From: Leptobacterium flavescens
GTDB taxonomy: Bacteria > Bacteroidota > Bacteroidia > Flavobacteriales > Flavobacteriaceae
Assembly: GCF_010671605.1 (NCBI RefSeq)
Contig: NZ_JAABOO010000001.1
Coordinates: forward strand, 1-64,000
DNA length: 64,000 nt
Direction of reading: 5' to 3'
The position numbers were made by a program, and so were the translations under genes. The notes beneath the pieces are model-generated. The model worked only from the letters and a program-made list of their open reading frames with translations. It did no database searches and was not told the DNA's origin. This document shows positions 41,448-50,529 of this stretch, one piece after another. Every line of letters begins with the position of its first letter. Position 1 is the first letter of the stretch.

Positions 41448-44400
41448 GAGGCCTGAAGGAATTTATAGGTGTTATATCTTTTTCTTATCTGCTCCCGGTA
41501 TTCAGATATATACCCTTTAAAACTTTTTGTATCCGCTGCGAAAAGCTTATCAAAACGTTTCTCCATCCGAAGGTAGGTCTCTATATCTATTTCGGGTTCT
41601 ACAGAATCCAGTTGCAGAGGGCTTAAGCCTTTTTTTACTCTACGGGGATCATTTCTGTATAACAACCACTGGCCCGAATCTACAGCTGCTTTGTGATACT
41701 GCTGCGGATGTCTCATATCTATTCCGTGTGATGCACTGTGGCAATACGCAATGATCAGGGAAGGGCCGTCATAACTCTCCGCCTCTTTCAGTGCTTTTAA
41801 GGTTTGCTCCTGATCCGCTCCGATAGCCACAGAAGCTACATAAACATCTTCATAGGTCATTGCCAGCATTCCCAGGTCCTTTTTCTGTTTTTGCTTGCCG
41901 TTAACCGCAAATTTTGCACTGGCTCCGAGAGGTGTAGCCTTCGACATTTGTCCGCCGGTATTATCGTATACTTCATTATCCAGCACCAGGATATTGATGT
42001 TCTTTCCGGAAGCAATGGCATGATCCAGTCCGCCATAACCTATATCATAAGCCCATCCGTCTCCTCCAACGATCCATACACTTTGCTTTACCAAACTATC
42101 TGCAATAGTTATTAAACGCTGTGCGTCCGGGGAGTCATCATTTTTAAGTTGATCCTTAAGCACACTGATCTTATCTCTTTGTTCTGCGATCTCAGTTTCG
42201 TTTAGCTGCTCTGCCTTTAAAATTGCATTCACCAGATCTGAATCCAGTTTATGCTTTATTTTGATCAACAACTGACGTGCCTGTTCTTCCTGCTGATCCA
42301 GGGATAACCTGAATCCAAGGCCAAATTCAGCATTGTCTTCAAAAAGGGAATTAGACCAGGCAGGGCCTCTCCCCTTCTCATCCTTGGACCAGGGAGTGGT
42401 TGGCAGGGAACCACCAAAAATAGAGCTGGCACCCGTGGCATTTGCCACCAGCATCCTGTCTCCAAACAATTGAGATAAAAGTTTTAAATAGGGAGCTTCT
42501 CCGCAGGCATCTATACCGGGAGAGTATTTAAAGAGCGGTTGCTGTAATTGCTGCTGACTTACTTTTCCGGTATCGAGCTTCTTCCTGTCGAATTCGGGAA
42601 TACGTTCAAAGTACTTCCAGTTTTGCTTCTCTGTTTCGAGAACCGAATCCCTATTGGTCATTTTTAAAGCTCCGGAAGGACAGGCATCTATACAATTGTT
42701 ACAGGAAGTACACTGATCGGGATTGATCTGGATCGTATAATTCATCGGATCCCATTCAACTGCCTTTATCGATTTTAATGCAGGAGGGGTAGCATTCATT
42801 TTATCATCATCATACACCTTAATACGCAGGACTGCCTGCGGACAGGCCATACTGCAGGCTCCGCACTGTGTACAAAGATCAGGCTTCCATTCAGGCAATT
42901 CAGCCTTAGCTTCAATACTGTTAAAAACGGAAGTATCGGTGGGATAGGTCCCATCCACCGGAAAAACACTCAGCGGAAGTTCATCTCTCTTCCCGTTAAG
43001 CAGTTTTCCCAGAAGAGTTCCGGAGAAAAGTGCATCCTGATCGACAGTTTTTCCAATGATTGAAGTATCTACTCGTTGGAACAATTCTTCAATTCCCGGA
43101 TCAGTTCCGTTTTTTATTGCTAAAAAGCACTTTTGGAGCCCTGAGATCTTTGCGTCTTCATTAAAATCAGAAATATCGAGAGTGTATAAAACGACTTCTT
43201 TTTTCTGTATTTGCTTCTGTTCGCTAACTGAAAGAGCTTCCCAGAATTCTTCAGGCTTAAGAGAAGTATTTATTAAAAGTGTTCCTCCTGTTTTTATTTT
43301 GTCGAGTACGTTATCATTTTTCAGGAAAGAAAGCCCGTCACAGGCTATAAAATCGGCTTCCCCGATCAGATAAGGTGCTTTTATGGGTTGTGTATCCAAA
43401 CGCAAATGGGAAACCCTTCGCGAGCTGGATTTTTTATAATCACATTCAGAATATGCCTGAACATAGTGGCCGGTCTCCTCAGCAATATGCCGGACAAGTT
43501 CGTTAAAGCTGTTTATCGCCTTTTCCGATTTTTTTTCATAGAACACCGCCTGATAAGCAGATGTTTTTAAATGTGATCCTTTCTGATAATCCAGGCTCAA
43601 ATGGGTAATATCGTCATTGATGCCTATGGTAAAATTATTTTTGGGGATGTCTTGTTTTAAATTTTCAAATACGGCCTTTATCATAGGCGGATCCAATTCT
43701 TTTGAAGACAGACCATACCGGCCTCCTGTTATTTTGGGAAACTGAATGAATTTCCGGCTGTTTACTTCTTCCATCAAAGAACTAACCACATCGAGATATA
43801 AAGGTTCTCCAGCAGATCCGGGCTCCTTGGTCCTATCCAGTACAGCTATAGCCTTACAGCTTTTCGGAATTGCATTTATCAGATGCTTTGTGCTAAACGG
43901 GCGAAATAACCTCACTTTTACAAGGCCTGTTTTTTCTCCCTGTGCATTGAGGTAATTAACCGTTTCTTCTATGGTCTCCGTAGAAGAAGCCATAGAAATG
44001 ATGATCCTTTCCGCTTCCGGATGGCCAACATAATCAAAAAGACGATATTGCCTTCCTGTCAGGCTGGCAAATGCGTCCATTTGTTTTTGTACTATATCAG
44101 GGCACGCCTGATAAAAAGGGTTGATCGCTTCCCGGCTTTGAAAAAACACATCCGAAGCCTGGGCAGTTCCACGGATAACCGGGCTATTGGGATTTAAAGC
44201 TCTTTGACGATGCTTTTTGATCAGCTCCTCATTCATCATTTCGCGGATGGTTTCATCAGTAACCATTTCTATCGTATTGCATTCATGGGATGTCCTGAAT
44301 CCGTCAAAAAAATGAACAAAAGGGATACGGGATTCCAAAGTCGCTGCCTGAGCGATCAGTGAAAAATCCATGGCCTCTTGCACGGAAGCAGCTCCGAGAA

Positions 44401-44821
44401 AAGCATAACCCGTATTTCTTACGGCCATAATATCGCTGTGGTCTCCAAAGACAGATAAAGCGTGTGTAGCCACCGTTCGCGTAGCCACATGAATAACATT
44501 GGGCGTCAGTTCGCCGGCAATCTTATACATATTCGGCATCATTAAAAGCAAGCCCTGTGAGGCGGTAAATGTTGCCGACAAGGAACCTTTTTGCAGGGCT
44601 CCGTGCATAGCTCCTGCCACTCCTCCTTCCGATTGCATTTCAAATGTCTGAGGGATATCACCGAAAATATTTTTTTGTTCCCCGGCGCTCCATTCTTCCA
44701 CCAGTTCGGACATTCCTGAGGCGGGAGTAATAGGGTAAATGGCAAATAACTCATTCGTTTTGTACGCAATATGAGCTGCTGCCTGATTTCCGTTTAATAC
44801 GATATGTTTTTGCGTTTTCAT
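41369..44821 (-). CDS. nifJ: Pyruvate:ferredoxin (flavodoxin) oxidoreductase
   Basis: Decarboxylates pyruvate to acetyl-CoA and CO2, passing electrons to ferredoxin or flavodoxin; it is oxygen-sensitive in most organisms. The 1150-residue single chain (usual 1160-1200) has an N-terminal TPP-pyrimidine domain (AAHIAYKTNELFAIYPITPASGMSE region), a gamma-type domain (AFLKNDNVL region), two [4Fe-4S] sites CTQCGACSMACP (about 646) and CTSCNNCIDACP (about 698), and the C-terminal TPP domain with GGDGWAYDIGYGG and NEVYDNTGGQMS. It lies downstream of osmC beyond a hairpin that should stop most readthrough. Confidence 0.92.
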   Translation of the reverse strand: MKTQKHIVLNGNQAAAHIAYKTNELFAIYPITPASGMSELVEEWSAGEQKNIFGDIPQTFEMQSEGGVAGAMHGALQKGSLSATFTASQGLLLMMPNMYKIAGELTPNVIHVATRTVATHALSVFGDHSDIMAVRNTGYAFLGAASVQEAMDFSLIAQAATLESRIPFVHFFDGFRTSHECNTIEMVTDETIREMMNEELIKKHRQRALNPNSPVIRGTAQASDVFFQSREAINPFYQACPDIVQKQMDAFASLTGRQYRLFDYVGHPEAERIIISMASSTETIEETVNYLNAQGEKTGLVKVRLFRPFSTKHLINAIPKSCKAIAVLDRTKEPGSAGEPLYLDVVSSLMEEVNSRKFIQFPKITGGRYGLSSKELDPPMIKAVFENLKQDIPKNNFTIGINDDITHLSLDYQKGSHLKTSAYQAVFYEKKSEKAINSFNELVRHIAEETGHYVQAYSECDYKKSSSRRVSHLRLDTQPIKAPYLIGEADFIACDGLSFLKNDNVLDKIKTGGTLLINTSLKPEEFWEALSVSEQKQIQKKEVVLYTLDISDFNEDAKISGLQKCFLAIKNGTDPGIEELFQRVDTSIIGKTVDQDALFSGTLLGKLLNGKRDELPLSVFPVDGTYPTDTSVFNSIEAKAELPEWKPDLCTQCGACSMACPQAVLRIKVYDDDKMNATPPALKSIKAVEWDPMNYTIQINPDQCTSCNNCIDACPSGALKMTNRDSVLETEKQNWKYFERIPEFDRKKLDTGKVSQQQLQQPLFKYSPGIDACGEAPYLKLLSQLFGDRMLVANATGASSIFGGSLPTTPWSKDEKGRGPAWSNSLFEDNAEFGLGFRLSLDQQEEQARQLLIKIKHKLDSDLVNAILKAEQLNETEIAEQRDKISVLKDQLKNDDSPDAQRLITIADSLVKQSVWIVGGDGWAYDIGYGGLDHAIASGKNINILVLDNEVYDNTGGQMSKATPLGASAKFAVNGKQKQKKDLGMLAMTYEDVYVASVAIGADQEQTLKALKEAESYDGPSLIIAYCHSASHGIDMRHPQQYHKAAVDSGQWLLYRNDPRRVKKGLSPLQLDSVEPEIDIETYLRMEKRFDKLFAADTKSFKGYISEYREQIRKRYNTYKFLQASQEYRKSKKPYQDEISTTDTSKTRTI

Positions 44822-44858
44822 TTTTTAGAAGAAGGTGATGAGGATGAATAAGGAATGA

Positions 44859-44991
44859 AAAAAGACGCCTGATCATTAAAGTCTATGATGTGAAGTAGTT
44901 GTCACATCGAGCGCAGTCGAGATGTATTTAAAAAATTAAGAACCAAAAGTTCTCGACTGCGCTCGAACTGACATTTATCAGGCGTCTTTTT
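44859..44991 (-). terminator. Terminator of osmC, split by a repeat
   Basis: AAAAAGACGCCTGAT (44859-44873) and ATCAGGCGTCTTTTT (44977-44991) are perfect 15-base arms, but the loop between is 103 bases. The loop holds two inverted copies of the TCTCGACTGCGCTCGA-type repeat. The right arm starts 5 bases past the osmC stop. The arms look like a normal terminator into which a repeat element was inserted. Confidence 0.7.
44899..44973. repeat. REP-like inverted repeat pair
   Basis: TCGAGCGCAGTCGAGA (about 44908-44923) and TCTCGACTGCGCTCGA (44951-44966) are exact complements 27 bases apart, flanked by TGTCA or TGACA ends. The same core is seen at about 21000 and 62430. Confidence 0.85.
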
Positions 44992-44995
44992 CTTT

Positions 44996-45547
44996 TTACT
45001 TTACGATTTCGATAGAAACCGGGGTCGGGTTTGTAAGCATATCGAATACCGGAGAGAATTTTGCAAGGTTTTCCAATTGCTCAGTAGTGGCATCGGATTT
45101 TACTTTTAGTCTCACCTTTATTCCTTCGAAACCTTTTCTGATATCTGCATCCAATCCAAGGAAACCGTGCAAGTCAACACCACCTTCCAAAGAAGATTCT
45201 GCGCTTTCAATATCAATTCCGTTTGCCGATGCGTGATAAACCATTGCTCCGGTTAAACAGGAACCTAAGGCGTGAAGTACGATTTCGGCAGGAGTTGGTG
45301 CCAGATCTTCTCCTAAAAGAACCTGAGGGTGATCTGCTTCCATAGTAAAGGTTTCTTTTCTTGTGGTATCTTCAGCCCCTACTCCATAAAAGCTTTTGGC
45401 ACTGGTTACACAATGTCCACCGTCAATCCAGTTATTTTTAGTTCTGAATTCGAACTTTGCAAGAGAAGGATCTTTTTGAACCGCTCCGATAGTTTCTACT
45501 AACTGGTCTACGTTTACTCCATTTTTAATGTTTGCTTCTGTAATCAT
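44996..45547 (-). CDS. OsmC/Ohr family peroxiredoxin-like protein
   Basis: A 183-residue protein of the OsmC fold, which reduces organic hydroperoxides with a Cys pair. LGSCLTGAMVYHASANGIDIES (from about 91) holds the resolving Cys in SCLTG; the other Cys of the family is expected in FYGVGAEDTTRKE, near CVTSAKS (about 49). The pairing is less clear than in Ohr, so it may belong to the more distant OsmC-related group. A sigma-54 promoter and three operator-like repeats lie upstream, below the regulator gene. This makes it the likely target of that regulator. Confidence 0.8.
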   Translation of the reverse strand: MITEANIKNGVNVDQLVETIGAVQKDPSLAKFEFRTKNNWIDGGHCVTSAKSFYGVGAEDTTRKETFTMEADHPQVLLGEDLAPTPAEIVLHALGSCLTGAMVYHASANGIDIESAESSLEGGVDLHGFLGLDADIRKGFEGIKVRLKVKSDATTEQLENLAKFSPVFDMLTNPTPVSIEIVK

Positions 45548-45592
45548 TTTAATTATTTTTTTAGTTAAACATTTGTTTGATGCCTAACTATC

Positions 45593-45609
45593 TGCATCTG
45601 ACATGCCAA
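45593..45609 (-). promoter_or_regulatory. Sigma-54 (-24/-12) promoter of osmC
   Basis: The minus strand reads TTGGCATGTCAGATGCA, close to the consensus YTGGCACGRNNNTTGCW. The invariant GG and GC have the required spacing. It lies 46 bases upstream of the osmC ATG, placing the transcription start roughly 35 bases before the ATG. The gene just upstream codes for a sigma-54 activator, which supports the match. Confidence 0.75.
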
Positions 45610-45664
45610 AAACATTAAAATACTGATTATCAGATATTTAAATCAAAAATAAGAATAGGAACGG

Positions 45665-45721
45665 TTAACGATATTTCGTGATTTAACGATATTTCGTGAA
45701 TATTTTAACGGGATTTCGTGA
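45665..45721. promoter_or_regulatory. Three operator-like direct repeats, likely activator binding sites
   Basis: TTAACGATATTTCGTGA occurs at 45665-45681 and 45683-45699, and a variant TTAACGGGATTTCGTGA at 45705-45721. The first two contain the inverted repeat ACGA-N4-TCGT. Copies are 18 and 22 bases apart, about two helix turns. They lie 56-112 bases upstream of the -24/-12 promoter, where enhancer-binding proteins bind, and one base after the activator stop codon. Confidence 0.75.
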
Positions 45722-45722
45722 A

Positions 45723-47573
45723 TTATACCGGCCTGCTGATACCCAGAGCCTTGATCCGTGAAGCAAGGGTAGTAGGAGGTAATTTAAGCAGGGCCGCAGC
45801 TCCGTTCTTACCGGATACTTTCCAATTGGTCATCTTAAGAGCCTTAAGGATATTTTCCTTTTCCAGTTCTATAAGTTCTTCGGAAGTCAGGATGCGTTCA
45901 GGATCCTGTTTTGTGTCATTTGTTTTGCCTGCAGATGCATGCGGAACAATATCTGTCCAGTTTACTTTTCCGTTACGGGATACGATCACGGCCCGTTCTA
46001 CCAGGTTCTGAAGTTCCCTTACATTTCCGGGCCAGTTATAAGACAAAAAGAGGGCCTTGTCTGCTTCGGAAAGATCTAAGGGTTTTTTATTGAGTTTGGT
46101 AGAAAACTGATCTATCATCTCCCGGGCAATCAGGCAAACATCATTTCCCCTCTCCCGGAGAGCTGGGATCTTAACCGGAAAAACATTCAAACGGTAATAA
46201 AGATCTTCCCTGAATTTCCCTTCCCTGGAAGATGAAAGTAGGTCCCGATGTGTAGCAGCAATGATCCTGACATCAACCTTTATGGTTTCTGAGCTGCCTA
46301 CAGGATCGAATTCTCCTTCCTGGATCACCCTGAGTAATTTGGGTTGAAGTTCCAGCGGGAGTTCCCCTATTTCATCCAGAAAGATGGTTCCGCCATCCGC
46401 CAGAAGAAACCGCCCCTTCCTGCTGGAAACTGCTCCGGTAAAGGCGCCTTTCTCATGCCCGAACAATTCACTTTCTATAAGATTGGCGGGGATGGCTCCG
46501 CAATTGATCCGTATCAATGCTTTGTCATTTCTTTTACTCATCCTGTGAATAGCCCTGGCTACCAGCTCCTTTCCGGTACCTGTCTCTCCATTGATAAGCG
46601 TAGTAGCATCTGTTCCTGCTACCTGCTCTACAGCATTCAAAACTGCTTTCATAGCCGGATCTCCGGTAACGATCCCGTAATTACTGGTAAGTTCTTTGAT
46701 CTCTTCTTCCAGGTAAGCTGCCTGGGTAGTAAGCAGATTTATCTTGTCTTCCGCAATTAAGCGGTCTTCTATATTTCTCAGGATAAGAGTATAAAAATGC
46801 TCTTTCTCATTTCCGTACATGCTGATCGTTCCCTCGTTCAGGACTTCCTTTCCTGCAGAGCCTATCACCCTGACCACCTGCGGCAGGTAATTATTTATTT
46901 TCTCTTTTTCATCTTCTGCTTCCGAACCTACCAGCTTTTCCAGCATCTCCGCTCCGGCATCATCCAGAAAGAAAAGGATATTCCTCCCGTGCACATCTTC
47001 ATTCTCCAGGAGCAAATTGGCGGACGGATTAGTGAGTATGATCTTAAAACTGCTATCGAACATGATTATGGCATCCATCGCTCCGTTGATCAGGCCGCTC
47101 ATTTTAGAATTTGCCAGTTGTAATGCTTCCCTGGAACTGGCAAGGTTTTCCTGAATGCTGTCTAATTCCCTGTGCCGCTTTATCATTACCGCCAGTATTC
47201 CCTGGGCAAAACCACTGTCGTTTAACATCAGGTCTACAAAATGCTGACGTTCTATCCTCAGTAATGTGGTTTCTTCGACTGCAGTAACAGATGCAGAACG
47301 TTCCTTATTATCGATAAGCGCATACTCTCCGAAACACTCTCCTTCCGACATATGTCCGTAAACGTGGGAATTCTCATGAACCCTGACCTTTCCGCCAAGG
47401 ATCACGAACATAGCATCTCCCGGATCGCCCTTCTCAAATATTGATTCTTTCTTTCTAAAAACGGTAGTGTCGAGTTTTTCACACAGATGCTCCAAAGATG
47501 TTTTGGAAACTTCCGAAAAGAACGGGATCTGAGAGAGAAAAACGGCAGTTTGTTTTATTTCGGTTCCCTGCAT
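45723..47573 (-). CDS. Sigma-54-dependent transcription activator with cyclic-nucleotide-binding and PAS domains
   Basis: A 616-residue activator from the ATG at 47573 ([13 protein letters not shown]). A cyclic-nucleotide-binding domain (about 15-125) has the phosphate-binding cassette [18 protein letters not shown] with the key Glu and Arg. A PAS-like domain (about 165-280) follows, then the AAA+ domain: Walker A GETGTGKE, the sigma-54 contact loop GAFTGA, Walker B FLDEIGE, and the arginine-finger region. A Fis-type helix-turn-helix closes it ([19 protein letters not shown]). It lacks a receiver domain, so cNMP is a likely signal. It lies upstream of osmC and divergent from a nucleotide cyclase gene. 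Confidence 0.9.
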   Translation of the reverse strand: MQGTEIKQTAVFLSQIPFFSEVSKTSLEHLCEKLDTTVFRKKESIFEKGDPGDAMFVILGGKVRVHENSHVYGHMSEGECFGEYALIDNKERSASVTAVEETTLLRIERQHFVDLMLNDSGFAQGILAVMIKRHRELDSIQENLASSREALQLANSKMSGLINGAMDAIIMFDSSFKIILTNPSANLLLENEDVHGRNILFFLDDAGAEMLEKLVGSEAEDEKEKINNYLPQVVRVIGSAGKEVLNEGTISMYGNEKEHFYTLILRNIEDRLIAEDKINLLTTQAAYLEEEIKELTSNYGIVTGDPAMKAVLNAVEQVAGTDATTLINGETGTGKELVARAIHRMSKRNDKALIRINCGAIPANLIESELFGHEKGAFTGAVSSRKGRFLLADGGTIFLDEIGELPLELQPKLLRVIQEGEFDPVGSSETIKVDVRIIAATHRDLLSSSREGKFREDLYYRLNVFPVKIPALRERGNDVCLIAREMIDQFSTKLNKKPLDLSEADKALFLSYNWPGNVRELQNLVERAVIVSRNGKVNWTDIVPHASAGKTNDTKQDPERILTSEELIELEKENILKALKMTNWKVSGKNGAAALLKLPPTTLASRIKALGISRPV

Positions 47574-47620
47574 AATTTGAACTATTCTTTCGTGTGAAAA
47601 GGATAAACTTACTAATAAAC

Positions 47621-47658
47621 ACGCATTTCCCTCATAATTAAACAATTAGCAAATGCGT
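47621..47658. promoter_or_regulatory. Inverted repeat between activator and cyclase genes
   Basis: ACGCATTT (47621-47628) and AAATGCGT (47651-47658) form a perfect 8-base inverted repeat with a 22-base spacer, centred in the 142-base divergent gap. It could be an operator shared by both genes. A half-site of the osmC motif (TTTCGTG, about 47588-47594) is nearby, but may be chance. Confidence 0.4.
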
Positions 47659-47715
47659 CGATTATTTACAATAATTATCCTAAATTAGTAAAACTTTACC
47701 TTAAATTCTCGTTTA

Positions 47716-49752
47716 ATGTCACAAAATAGGCAACTTTCAGCTATTATGTTTACTGATATTGAGGGTTATACAGCCTTGATGCAGCATGACGAGAAAAATG
47801 CGATCTCGCTAAGAAATAAGCACCGGGAGATCTTCGAAAATACTACTGAAAAATACAATGGAAAGATCATTCAGTATTTCGGAGACGGGACCCTGAGTGT
47901 CTTTAAAAGTTCTGTGGAAGCCGTGAACTGCGCTATTGAAATGCAGCGGGCTTTTCTTCAGGAACCTGAAATACCCGTAAGGATAGGAATGCATGTTGGG
48001 GATATTGTTTATTCTGAAGACGATATTATAGGAGATGCGGTGAATATCGCTTCCCGTATAGAGTCCTGCGCAGTCTCCGGCAGTATCCTGATCTCCGATA
48101 AGGTTCATGACCAGATCCGGAGCCACAGAGATATAATATCTAAATTCCTCGACGTTTACGAATTGAAGAATGTAGGAGAAGCAATGCCCATTTTTGCTAT
48201 TGCCAATGAGGGCCTGGTTGTTCCCGATCCAAAGGACATCAAAGGAAAGCTACAGGAGAAGAGCTCACCTGAAGAAGGCCTGGGTAAAAGAAAGAAAATG
48301 GTGGCTGTTATTGGGGTTATCCTTTTTTTTATCGGCCTCGCCGTAGTTTATTCCCTCTATTTTTCGAAAGAAAAAGATAAAACGCTTGATTATTCCATAG
48401 CGGTACTTCCTTTCGATAATATGAGTACAGACAAGGATTTCAGCATTTTTACCGATGGTATTACCGAGGATATCCTCACTAATCTCTCCAAATTAAAGAA
48501 TCTTCATGTAATATCGAGAACATCGGTAATGCAATATAAGGGCACGACAAAGACCATTCCCGAAATAGCCAAAGAACTAGGGGTAGCTTATATTCTGGAG
48601 GGAAGCATCAGGAAATACGGAGATGAGATAAGGGTAACCGCTCAGTTAATAGAAGCTGAAAGTGACGAACATATCTGGGCTGAAAATTACGATAAGACCC
48701 TAACCGATATTTTTGCCATTCAGACAGAGGTTTCCAAGGAGATCGTTCAGGCCCTCCACATAAATATAAGTTCCGATGAGCAGGAAAGCCTTGCCAGTAT
48801 CCCTACCAATAATCTGGAGGCCTATCAGTTCTTTTTAAGAGGCAGACGGGAAGCCGATAAGAGAAATAAAGAGAGTATTAAAAAAAGTATAGAATTCTAT
48901 CAGAAAGCAATAGATATCGATCCGAAATATGCGGAAGCCTATGCCGAGATCGCGAATTCTATCTATCTGGAAACTTATTATGCCGGCAGGGACCCAAATG
49001 AAGCTTCACGCCTGGCCAATCAGTACCTGGATAAAGCGGAAGCCATCAACAATAAAATATCGAGGATCTATTCGGTGCGGGGGCTTATCTACAATATTGA
49101 AGGGAAACATGACCTGGCCAACCTCGCCTTTGAAAAAGCGATAAAGCTATCACCAAACGACCTAACCGCAAGGCATCAATATGCCACTTTTTTCTACTAT
49201 ACGAAGCAGTCGGAAAAACAACTGGAACAAGCGGAGATTGCCTATCGTCTGGATCCATTGTCCTTTGCCACCGCCAACAGTTATTTTACAGCCCTTATTG
49301 CCAACTTTAAATACGATGAGGCTGAAAAGCTGATGAAAACCATAGAAGAAAACAGCAGCGACAACAACAAATTTGTCATCAACAGGTCCTACTTCCGTTT
49401 ATACATGGATCAAAAAGATTATAAAAGTGCTATCGAGCCCTTAAAAAAAATGGTGGGCGAACAATCCGCTTATAATCGATTTTTGGCCTACTGTTACGGC
49501 ACGATCGGAGATACTGAAAAAGTATATGCCCTTATCGATTCGATCAAAAGTAATTCCGAAGCGGAGGAGCGTAATCATCAGTTAGCAGTTGCCTTTGCCG
49601 GGATTAAAGAAACAGACAGTGTTCTTTATTATCTGGACACGATCCGTAACAATCAATCGAGAAGGTTAAGACGGGAACGCAACGATTTTTTTGATTTCCT
49701 GAAAGGAGATCCCCGTTTTGAGCAATTACTAAAGGCCCATGGCATTGAATAA
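47716..49752 (+). CDS. Class III adenylate/guanylate cyclase with TolB-like and TPR domains
   Basis: A 678-residue membrane protein. The cyclase domain (about 1-175) has FTDIEGYT (first metal Asp), FGDGTLSVF (second metal Asp), and DDIIGDAVNIASRIES with the transition-state Asn and Arg. The usual base-selecting Lys, four residues before the second Asp, is Gln. A single helix (about 195-215) follows. Then comes a periplasmic TolB-like region starting IAVLPFDNMSTDKDF, and TPR repeats to the end. The inverted topology puts the cyclase in the cytoplasm. It is divergent from the cNMP-binding sigma-54 activator. Confidence 0.9.
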   Translation: MSQNRQLSAIMFTDIEGYTALMQHDEKNAISLRNKHREIFENTTEKYNGKIIQYFGDGTLSVFKSSVEAVNCAIEMQRAFLQEPEIPVRIGMHVGDIVYSEDDIIGDAVNIASRIESCAVSGSILISDKVHDQIRSHRDIISKFLDVYELKNVGEAMPIFAIANEGLVVPDPKDIKGKLQEKSSPEEGLGKRKKMVAVIGVILFFIGLAVVYSLYFSKEKDKTLDYSIAVLPFDNMSTDKDFSIFTDGITEDILTNLSKLKNLHVISRTSVMQYKGTTKTIPEIAKELGVAYILEGSIRKYGDEIRVTAQLIEAESDEHIWAENYDKTLTDIFAIQTEVSKEIVQALHINISSDEQESLASIPTNNLEAYQFFLRGRREADKRNKESIKKSIEFYQKAIDIDPKYAEAYAEIANSIYLETYYAGRDPNEASRLANQYLDKAEAINNKISRIYSVRGLIYNIEGKHDLANLAFEKAIKLSPNDLTARHQYATFFYYTKQSEKQLEQAEIAYRLDPLSFATANSYFTALIANFKYDEAEKLMKTIEENSSDNNKFVINRSYFRLYMDQKDYKSAIEPLKKMVGEQSAYNRFLAYCYGTIGDTEKVYALIDSIKSNSEAEERNHQLAVAFAGIKETDSVLYYLDTIRNNQSRRLRRERNDFFDFLKGDPRFEQLLKAHGIE

Positions 49753-49896
49753 CAGCAATAAAAAATTGACAGTGAGTATCTTATCGCAAGCTTGATTTTC
49801 TTTCCTTCTACTCCCTTTATTTTTTGTAATTTTAATTGATCCGTTTTCTCGGTTGAAGATGATCCTGCGGATATGAATTAACCAGATCTGAAAGAT

Positions 49897-50517
49897 ATGA
49901 ACACAAAAACAGGAAATACGATTGTTATTTGTTTTTTAATGCTCTTTGCGCTGGTATTCAGCCGCCCTTCTACTGGTTATTCCAAAAGGGTCTATGACAT
50001 TCCCCTGGTAAAGAATGAAGATAAAAAGGAGAAGTCCCTGCGGGCCTTTCAAACGATCCTTGAGGTTTTAAAAGATCCGCGGTGTATCAATTGTCACCCT
50101 ACCGGCGATCGTCCGAGACAGGGAGATGATCAGCATTTACATCTTTTTAATGTCAGCAGAGGCGAATCAAATAATGGCGGGCCGGTACAAAAGTGCAACA
50201 CCTGCCATCACAAGGAGAATAATAATTATTCCAATGTCCCGGGAGCACCTCACTGGAGCCTGGCTCCAAAAAGCATGGGATGGTTCGGACTGACGGATGA
50301 AGAGATCGCAAAGCGATTGACAGATCCGGAACAGAACGGTGGAAGAAGCCCTGAAGACCTGGTGCATCATATGAAACACGATTCCCTTGTATTATGGGGA
50401 TGGGATCCCGGTAAGGGACGCACACCTGTAAAAGTTTCCTTTAATGAATTTGAAAAGGCACTGGACGAGTGGCTGGAAAATGGCGCCCATATCCCAACGG
50501 AAAAGGCTGATAATTAA
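49897..50517 (+). CDS. Di-heme cytochrome c-like protein of an isoquinoline oxidoreductase cluster
   Basis: A 206-residue exported protein with an N-terminal hydrophobic segment (about 8-25). Two heme c motifs, CINCH (about 65-69) and CNTCH (about 98-102), plus several Met and His that could be distal ligands. It lies 12 bases before the molybdenum hydroxylase small subunit gene on the same strand and probably takes electrons from that enzyme. Similar proteins are often labelled isoquinoline 1-oxidoreductase subunit, though that substrate is not proven here. Confidence 0.82.
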   Translation: MNTKTGNTIVICFLMLFALVFSRPSTGYSKRVYDIPLVKNEDKKEKSLRAFQTILEVLKDPRCINCHPTGDRPRQGDDQHLHLFNVSRGESNNGGPVQKCNTCHHKENNNYSNVPGAPHWSLAPKSMGWFGLTDEEIAKRLTDPEQNGGRSPEDLVHHMKHDSLVLWGWDPGKGRTPVKVSFNEFEKALDEWLENGAHIPTEKADN

Positions 50518-50529
50518 ACTGAATACATA

